From assembly GCA_018881555.1 (NCBI GenBank), contig JACAXG010000032.1, forward strand, positions 1,066,837 to 1,130,836: DNA of 64,000 nt. The letters run 5' to 3'. The notes beneath the pieces are model-generated. The model did not search any database. It worked only from the letters and a program-made list of their open reading frames with translations, and had not been told where the DNA came from. Below are positions 62,401-64,000 of the stretch, one piece after another (the first letter of the stretch is position 1; each line of letters starts with the position of its first letter). A program made the position numbers and the translations under genes. Source of the stretch: Amblyornis subalaris. Taxonomy: Eukaryota > Chordata > Aves > Passeriformes > Ptilonorhynchidae.

Positions 62401-63823
62401 TTGCGTTCTGCCTCTAAAGGTGCCAGTTTTTAATTGTAAGCTCTGCACATCTGCAGAAGTAGTGTGTTTTTCTTTACTTGAAAAGATCATTATGTCTGTT
62501 CTACTGCTAGAACAGGATAACTGTTCAGGTAACAACCCAAATTCTGGATACTGCTGGGATGGCTGTGTGTTAATTGTTCTATTCATGCATTCTGCTAAAA
62601 GTTCTTAAAAATTCTTTAGAATTCTTTAAAAGAATTTAGTCAAAATCTTTACTTCTTTTGAATAACATAATTTGTGAATGTATCTCTTGCCTTTCATCAC
62701 ATGACTTTTTTTTAAAGTGGTGTGCTCTTGGGTGCCATAAATATATTAAATANCAGTATTATCTGGCACTGTTTGACAGTCAGGGAAGTCTTTGCAGTTA
62801 ATTCAGAGGCAATACCAAGTGAGCTTAGTCTCATGCGAATTGAGAGATTTGTTCTTGATCAGACTCTTAGTTACACAAACCTTGTGTGTTTTTCCTTCTT
62901 TCTGCAGACCAGAAGCTATTTATGCAGCTGTAAACAAAAGGCCTAATATGCAGAGTTACACAGCAGGAGAGGGTAAGACAGCATGAAAAATGCCAGCTAA
63001 TGCCACAGTCTGNTTCTGCTTAATGGCGTGTAAATACACTGCAATTTGTGAGGAGTTTGAGCAGCACTTTAAGTCCTTGTCCAAAAGACAGTGCAAATGC
63101 AAATACTGAGCTATNGATACAATAAAATACAATAAAATGGGAACTTAAGGTTATAAGTTATTCAGGTTGAGCACAGTCCTAGGTTTGTTTTTATGACTTT
63201 TGCTTGAGCATGAATGTATTTCTGAAAACTTANACCCATAAGCAGAGTTCTCTAATTGCTGTTCTCTGCTGTGTTAACCTGTACTAGAATGATANGAGAA
63301 AGGATTTGTAATCTCCTGAGTGTGAATCATTCTCTTATAATCAGTAAGGAGTACAGAAAACAAATACTACTGAAGGAAAAGTTTTTTGGGAAGCACTTTC
63401 TAAGCCCTATAATCTAGTGTATCTCCGTGCTTCCCTGACAATATTTTAATTGCACCTGTGCTTTTTCATCACCAAGTTGTGCACCTGTAACCGTAAAGGG
63501 GATTACAGTCCAGCAAGTAGATAGGTGGGTTCACAGACTTGTGAAGACATGATCCCTGTTAGGAACACACTGGTGAATGCTGATGTCCTTTTGTGCATCT
63601 GATGTTCCTTTATCCCCCATCTGAAGCTGTCTCTCCTCTGTGTGCTGTTTGCACAGAGTACGTTGCCCTCTATTCATATTCAAGCTCTGAGCCTGGTGAC
63701 TTGACTTTCACGGAAGGTGAGGAGATCCTGGTGACCCAGAAGGAAGGGGAATGGTGGACTGGGAGCATTGACAGCAGAACTGGAATCTTCCCCTCCAATT
63801 ATGTCAGACCAAAAGATCCCGAC
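20295..63823 (+). CDS. ITSN2: Intersectin-2, N-terminal 1108 codons in 23 coding exons (3' end outside window)
   Basis: Intersectins are multidomain scaffolds of clathrin-mediated endocytosis. Their EH domains bind NPF-type ligands such as epsins, the coiled coil pairs with Eps15 family proteins, and the SH3 domains bind dynamin, synaptojanin and N-WASP/SOS. Joining the exons listed below gives one open frame of 3324 nt. Visible domains are EH1 about 15-108 with EF-hand loop residues D67, N69, D71, D75 and E78; EH2 about 237-330 with D289, D291, D293 and E300; a K/E/R/Q-rich coiled coil about 360-760; SH3A 827-887; SH3B about 968-1023; and SH3C 1053-1104. ITSN2 is preferred over ITSN1 because the protein starts MMAQFP, the EH1-EH2 linker has MGSMPNLS and [12 protein letters not shown], and SH3B reads ALCSW rather than ALYPW. 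The start is the first ATG of an ATGATGG pair with A at -3. Two more SH3 domains, and the DH-PH-C2 tail of the long isoform, are expected downstream. Exon borders come from frame and splice signals only. Confidence 0.96.
25735..25795 (+). mobile_element. Probable CR1 3' terminus, sense
   Basis: The phrase tggtgaccttggaagtccct tccaatcctatactcct matches the CR1 'gatgacctttgaaggtccct tccaacccta' terminus. Only about 60 bp is recognisable. Confidence 0.45.
27400..27560 (+). mobile_element. Possible very old CR1 fragment, sense
   Basis: The run gggagactaaatggattaga gctgtttggtttagtttaga gacagctaagg resembles the CR1 'gaggaactgggcttgtttag cctggagaagagaaggctga gg' segment, with many substitutions. 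It is too diverged to be sure. Confidence 0.3.
29600..30165 (+). mobile_element. CR1 LINE 3' part, sense
   Basis: This is the best-preserved CR1 3' part in the window. It has gggcactggtgagggcacag ctcaaatcctgtgtccagtt ctgggcccct, ggaaggacactgaggtgctg ga, gagctgggggggctcagcct ggag, aggtggaggtc-type middle, cagggcagtggtggagtcac catccctgga, and a gactcaatgatcttagaggt end with ttctgtgattctg. It is about 560 bp and 5'-truncated. Confidence 0.95.
35495..35665 (+). mobile_element. CR1 LINE internal fragment, sense
   Basis: The stretch ggggttgttcagcctggaaa aaagaaggc, agtacttgaagggggcctgt aagaaagatgg and ggagaaggggtaatggtttt aaatt matches the CR1 3' region. Both ends are lost. Confidence 0.8.
37867..37959 (+). 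CDS. ITSN2: ITSN2 exon 3: start of EH1, residues 11-41
   Basis: A long T-rich tract ending tttcag precedes the exon. The donor is gttggt, weaker than the gene's other donors. It encodes GGPNIWAIT, then [15 protein letters not shown], the first helix region of the EH1 domain, and the GGYITG loop that opens EH domains. N at 37895 is a third base and the codon is Ser whatever it is. Confidence 0.95.
39654..39717 (+). CDS. ITSN2: ITSN2 exon 4: EH1, residues 42-62
   Basis: The acceptor is tttatcatag and the donor gtaaga. It encodes [20 protein letters not shown], the classic EH sequence (helix B and the SGLP turn that leads to the ligand pocket). The Trp63 codon is split across the junction. N at 39685 is a third base and the codon is Ser whatever it is. 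Confidence 0.95.
40625..40720 (-). mobile_element. CR1 LINE 3'-end fragment, antisense
   Basis: The phrase catagaattgttaaggttag aaaagacttctaggatcaag tccaaccagcaccaccacca, followed by cactaaaccagacacttcag tgcc, matches a CR1 subfamily end ('agaatggttagggttggaaa agacctctaagatcatcgag tccaac'). It is about 95 bp. Confidence 0.8.
41492..41655 (+). CDS. ITSN2: ITSN2 exon 5: EH1 calcium loop and end, residues 63-117
   Basis: The acceptor is ttgttttaag and the donor gtactt (weak beyond GT). It starts by completing Trp63, the conserved EH tryptophan, then encodes the EF-hand loop D67-L-N-K-D-G-K-M-D75 with E78. The helix [14 protein letters not shown] follows, then a Pro/Ser stretch ending LMSARF. 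These loop residues fit calcium binding. Ligand preference (NPF) is family knowledge. Confidence 0.95.
42938..43135 (+). CDS. ITSN2: ITSN2 exon 6: Met/Ser/Thr/Pro-rich linker, residues 118-183
   Basis: The acceptor is tgctctag and the donor gtgagt. It encodes [10 protein letters not shown] followed by a low-complexity linker rich in Met, Ser, Thr and Pro, then [13 protein letters not shown], which is typical of ITSN2. The linker joins EH1 to EH2 and is probably unstructured. Its frame is confirmed by the join A+CA (Thr) to exon 7. Confidence 0.93.
43239..43290 (+). repeat. (CAAA)n/(CAA)n simple repeat
   Basis: A short array of caaa and caa units followed by an A-rich run, with one N. It lies in intron 6 about 190 bp upstream of exon 7. 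It could be the tail of a lost retroposon, but no body is recognisable. Confidence 0.9.
43482..43578 (+). CDS. ITSN2: ITSN2 exon 7: linker, residues 184-215
   Basis: The acceptor is tttgttccag and the donor gtatga. It encodes [20 protein letters not shown] and then [11 protein letters not shown], a segment characteristic of ITSN2. The exon is inter-domain and Gly/Ser-rich. Confidence 0.93.
45203..45345 (+). CDS. ITSN2: ITSN2 exon 8: start of EH2, residues 216-263
   Basis: The acceptor is tatattgcag and the donor gtgagt. A Ser-rich run ([16 protein letters not shown]) leads into [20 protein letters not shown], the start of EH2, and then KSMSGYLSG. The same frame runs open through part of the upstream intron, but the splice site and homology place the exon start at 45203. 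Confidence 0.95.
46036..46099 (+). CDS. ITSN2: ITSN2 exon 9: EH2, residues 264-284
   Basis: The acceptor is tttcactaag and the donor gtgagt. It encodes [20 protein letters not shown] and ends inside the conserved EH tryptophan codon (Trp285). Exon 9 has the same length and phase as exon 4, as expected if the two EH domains arose by duplication. Confidence 0.95.
47640..48015 (+). mobile_element. CR1 LINE 3' part, sense
   Basis: CR1 3' text in sense: gggattattcaggctggaga agagaa, gtatctgaagggagcctgca agaaagatgg, tagattggatattaggaaga aattctttt, aggtactggaacaggttgcc, gttcaaggccaggctagatg gggctctgag and ggttggaactggatgatctt tnaggtcccttccaaccca. It ends about 200 bp before exon 10. Confidence 0.95.
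48216..48353 (+). CDS. ITSN2: ITSN2 exon 10: EH2 calcium loop and end, residues 285-330
   Basis: The acceptor is acccttgcag and the donor gtaatc. It encodes W285SLA then the EF-hand loop D289-I-D-G-D-G-Q-L-K with E300, the helix [14 protein letters not shown], and [16 protein letters not shown], the typical end of intersectin EH2. The next intron is only 91 nt. Confidence 0.96.
48445..48530 (+). CDS. ITSN2: ITSN2 exon 11: EH2-to-coil linker, residues 331-359
   Basis: A long T/C tract ends in tcctccag, and the donor is gtaaaa. It encodes [20 protein letters not shown] followed by EEEPQKKQP, an acidic then basic linker. The first bases of this exon match a stretch of intron 4 exactly over 21 nt (see findings). 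Confidence 0.92.
49539..49801 (+). CDS. ITSN2: ITSN2 exon 12: coiled coil, residues 360-447
   Basis: The acceptor is ccttattttag. It encodes [20 protein letters not shown] and then a nearly uninterrupted run of Glu, Arg, Gln and Lys ending EIERRE. This is the start of the central coiled coil, which pairs with Eps15-family proteins in intersectins. The donor gttgtt after GAG at 49801 is weak, but it is the only position that joins in frame to AAKQELERQ of the next exon. The exon is strongly purine-rich. Confidence 0.93.
50482..50631 (+). CDS. ITSN2: ITSN2 exon 13: coiled coil, residues 448-497
   Basis: The acceptor is cttttctgcag and the donor gtaaga. It encodes [40 protein letters not shown] and [10 protein letters not shown], matching the intersectin coiled coil. 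It is 50 whole codons, phase 0 at both ends, so skipping it would keep the frame. Confidence 0.95.
50859..50999 (+). CDS. ITSN2: ITSN2 exon 14: coiled coil, residues 498-544
   Basis: The acceptor is cttttttttccag and the donor gtatgt. It encodes [20 protein letters not shown] and continues to [10 protein letters not shown] with heptad-like spacing of hydrophobic residues. It is 47 whole codons, phase 0 at both ends, so it could be a cassette exon. Confidence 0.95.
51812..51899 (+). CDS. ITSN2: ITSN2 exon 15: coiled coil, residues 545-573
   Basis: The acceptor is aatatctacag and the donor gtaagt. It encodes [20 protein letters not shown] and KNAQLENTQ, matching the ILVPEKQ-type segment of the intersectin coil. 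Confidence 0.94.
52494..52633 (+). CDS. ITSN2: ITSN2 exon 16: coiled coil, residues 574-620
   Basis: The acceptor ccttatgcag ends at 52493 and the donor is gtactt. It encodes [40 protein letters not shown] and EFNSQLK. A second AG six bases downstream (ctacag, ending 52499) would also splice in frame and change TTG to a single Arg. I chose the upstream site because it has the better pyrimidine tract. Confidence 0.92.
52634..57362 (+). other. ITSN2: ITSN2 introns 16 and 17
   Basis: Intron 16 (52634-55372) and intron 17 (55510-57362) separate the last coiled-coil exons. I see no recognisable gene, CR1 or RNA. Both are AT-rich with several T-runs. Open frames here are short and random-looking. 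Confidence 0.6.
55373..55509 (+). CDS. ITSN2: ITSN2 exon 17: coiled coil, residues 621-665
   Basis: The acceptor is tttcctctctag and the donor gtaacc. It encodes [40 protein letters not shown] and EDEAA, continuing the coil. It lies after a 2.7 kb intron. Confidence 0.94.
57363..57808 (+). CDS. ITSN2: ITSN2 exon 18: charged helix and coil end, residues 666-814
   Basis: The acceptor is cctttcttccag and the donor gtaata. This is the largest coding exon here, 446 nt. It encodes a dense Lys/Arg/Glu/Gln helix (for example [20 protein letters not shown] and [20 protein letters not shown]), then [20 protein letters not shown] before SH3A. The first part is charged enough to form a single alpha helix rather than a classic coil. 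N at 57452 leaves residue 696 open (Lys, Arg, Thr or Met). Confidence 0.95.
58695..58790 (+). mobile_element. CR1 LINE 3' terminus, sense
   Basis: The phrase cccatggcagggggttggaa ttagatgatctttaaggtcc cttccaacccaacccattct gtg is the canonical CR1 3' end. Less than 100 bp remains. Confidence 0.93.
59014..59135 (+). CDS. ITSN2: ITSN2 exon 19: SH3A first half, residues 815-855
   Basis: The acceptor is cttacccttccag and the donor gtaaga. It encodes a Ser/Ala lead-in and then [34 protein letters not shown] (834-838) is the SH3 ALYDY motif and the E/D residues after it form the RT loop. In intersectins SH3A binds dynamin and SOS. Confidence 0.96.
59625..59745 (+). mobile_element. CR1 LINE 3' terminus, sense
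   Basis: The phrase gagcaaccaggtctcgtgga aggtgtccctgcctctngca gagggcatggaaccagatga tcttgaaggtctcttctaac cc, followed by a ttctgtgattctgtgattct g tail, is a CR1 3' end with the repeated octamer-like terminus. Confidence 0.95.
60890..61065 (+). CDS. ITSN2: ITSN2 exon 20: SH3A second half and linker, residues 856-913
   Basis: The acceptor is cctgtgcatag and the donor gtgagt. It encodes [20 protein letters not shown] and [12 protein letters not shown], with the SH3 ligand-groove residues W866, P879 and Y882, then a Ser/Pro/Thr-rich linker ([20 protein letters not shown]). Confidence 0.96.
61352..61496 (+). CDS. ITSN2: ITSN2 exon 21: SH3A-SH3B linker, residues 914-962
   Basis: The acceptor is tgcatttgcag and the donor gtaccg. 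It encodes [12 protein letters not shown], then [20 protein letters not shown] and [14 protein letters not shown]. The SAFT...SPSPV-type ending before SH3B is shared by the intersectins. N at 61386 leaves residue 926 as Asn, Asp, His or Tyr. Confidence 0.94.
61903..62108 (+). CDS. ITSN2: ITSN2 exon 22: SH3B, residues 963-1030
   Basis: The acceptor is ctgtgtttcag and the donor gtaagt. One exon carries the whole SH3[16 protein letters not shown] (973-987), the WW pair at 1002-1003, and GWFPKSYVKLLP. The first ALYDY tyrosine is Cys975, a feature I associate with ITSN2 rather than ITSN1. Codon 1018 is TAN. It must be Tyr for a functional domain, so the N should be C or T. Confidence 0.95.
62908..62972 (+). 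CDS. ITSN2: ITSN2 exon 23: SH3B-SH3C linker, residues 1031-1052
   Basis: The acceptor is ccttctttctgcag and the donor gtaaga. It encodes [20 protein letters not shown] and GE, matching the short ITSN2 linker before SH3C. It is 65 nt and not a multiple of three. Confidence 0.92.
63657..63823 (+). CDS. ITSN2: ITSN2 exon 24: SH3C, residues 1053-1108
   Basis: The acceptor is ctgtttgcacag and the donor gtgagt. One exon carries all of SH3[39 protein letters not shown] and [14 protein letters not shown]. Groove residues Y1058, W1085, P1098 and Y1101 are all present. SH3C binds dynamin and synaptojanin in the family. This is the last exon fully inside the window. Confidence 0.96.
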
Positions 63824-64000
63824 GTGAGTTGATATTCTGAAAATTAACACACAGTATTTTCTCTCAGTTTTTTCTGACACCCCTCTCTTAGATAGTGATT
63901 TTGAGCAGAGGTTAATGTGCTTGACAGAAAACAAAATCCTTAGTAGCTTGAGTGCTAAATCACTGCTCTAGTCAGTGCCACACTGTCTCTCTCTGTATAG

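Larger units (their letters stand above)
57809..64000 (+). other. ITSN2: ITSN2 introns 18-24
   Basis: Introns 18 (57809-59013), 19 (59136-60889), 20 (61066-61351), 21 (61497-61902), 22 (62109-62907), 23 (62973-63656) and 24 (63824 to the window end). CR1 3' termini lie at 58695-58790 and 59625-59745. The window ends tctctctctgtatag, a good acceptor, so intron 24 is probably 177 nt with exon 25 starting just outside. Confidence 0.6.

Noticed and set aside
1..64000. A previously undescribed multi-gene system
   Set aside because: Apart from ITSN2 and decayed retroelements I found no second gene, RNA or organised array that would support such a claim.

Overview
This window is vertebrate nuclear DNA, most likely from a bird. 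The interspersed repeats I can recognise are nearly all CR1-type LINE fragments, several ending in the avian-style terminal phrase 'cccttccaacccaaa...ttctgtgattctg'. I saw no Alu or L1. The protein sequence in the exons is vertebrate. Isolated single N bases are scattered through the window, as in a draft assembly.

The window holds one recognisable protein-coding gene, on the plus strand: the 5' two thirds of intersectin-2 (ITSN2), a multidomain endocytic scaffold. I placed 23 coding exons by reading frame, splice signals and family similarity. Every junction is GT-AG, and the frame stays open from ATG 20295 to 63823, giving 1108 codons. They encode EH1 (about residues 15-108), a Ser/Thr/Met/Pro-rich linker, EH2 (about 237-330), a very long charged coiled coil (about 360-760), and SH3 domains A (827-887), B (about 968-1023) and C (1053-1104). 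The remaining SH3 domains and, in the long isoform, the DH-PH-C2 exchange-factor module must lie beyond base 64000. The window's last bases look like the next splice acceptor.

Layout: 1-6990 is gene-poor upstream DNA with three CR1-type fragments. At 7000-7620 there is a CpG-rich promoter block holding an inferred non-coding exon 1 that ends at 7281. Intron 1 (13 kb) holds several CR1 pieces and a possible old tRNA-derived SINE. A second GC-rich patch (19900-20480) surrounds exon 2, which carries the start codon. Intron 2 (17.5 kb) has no recognised gene. From 37867 the gene becomes exon-dense: EH exons at 37.8-48.4 kb, coiled-coil exons at 48.4-57.8 kb, SH3 exons at 59.0-63.8 kb.

I did not find a new multi-gene system here. 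The observations most worth a second look are an upstream ORF that appears to run in frame across the exon 1/exon 2 junction and stop 18 bases before the ITSN2 start, a possible second promoter beside exon 2, a weak donor after exon 12 whose retention would give a truncated protein, an in-frame tandem acceptor at exon 16, and a 21-base exact match between intron 4 and the start of exon 11.
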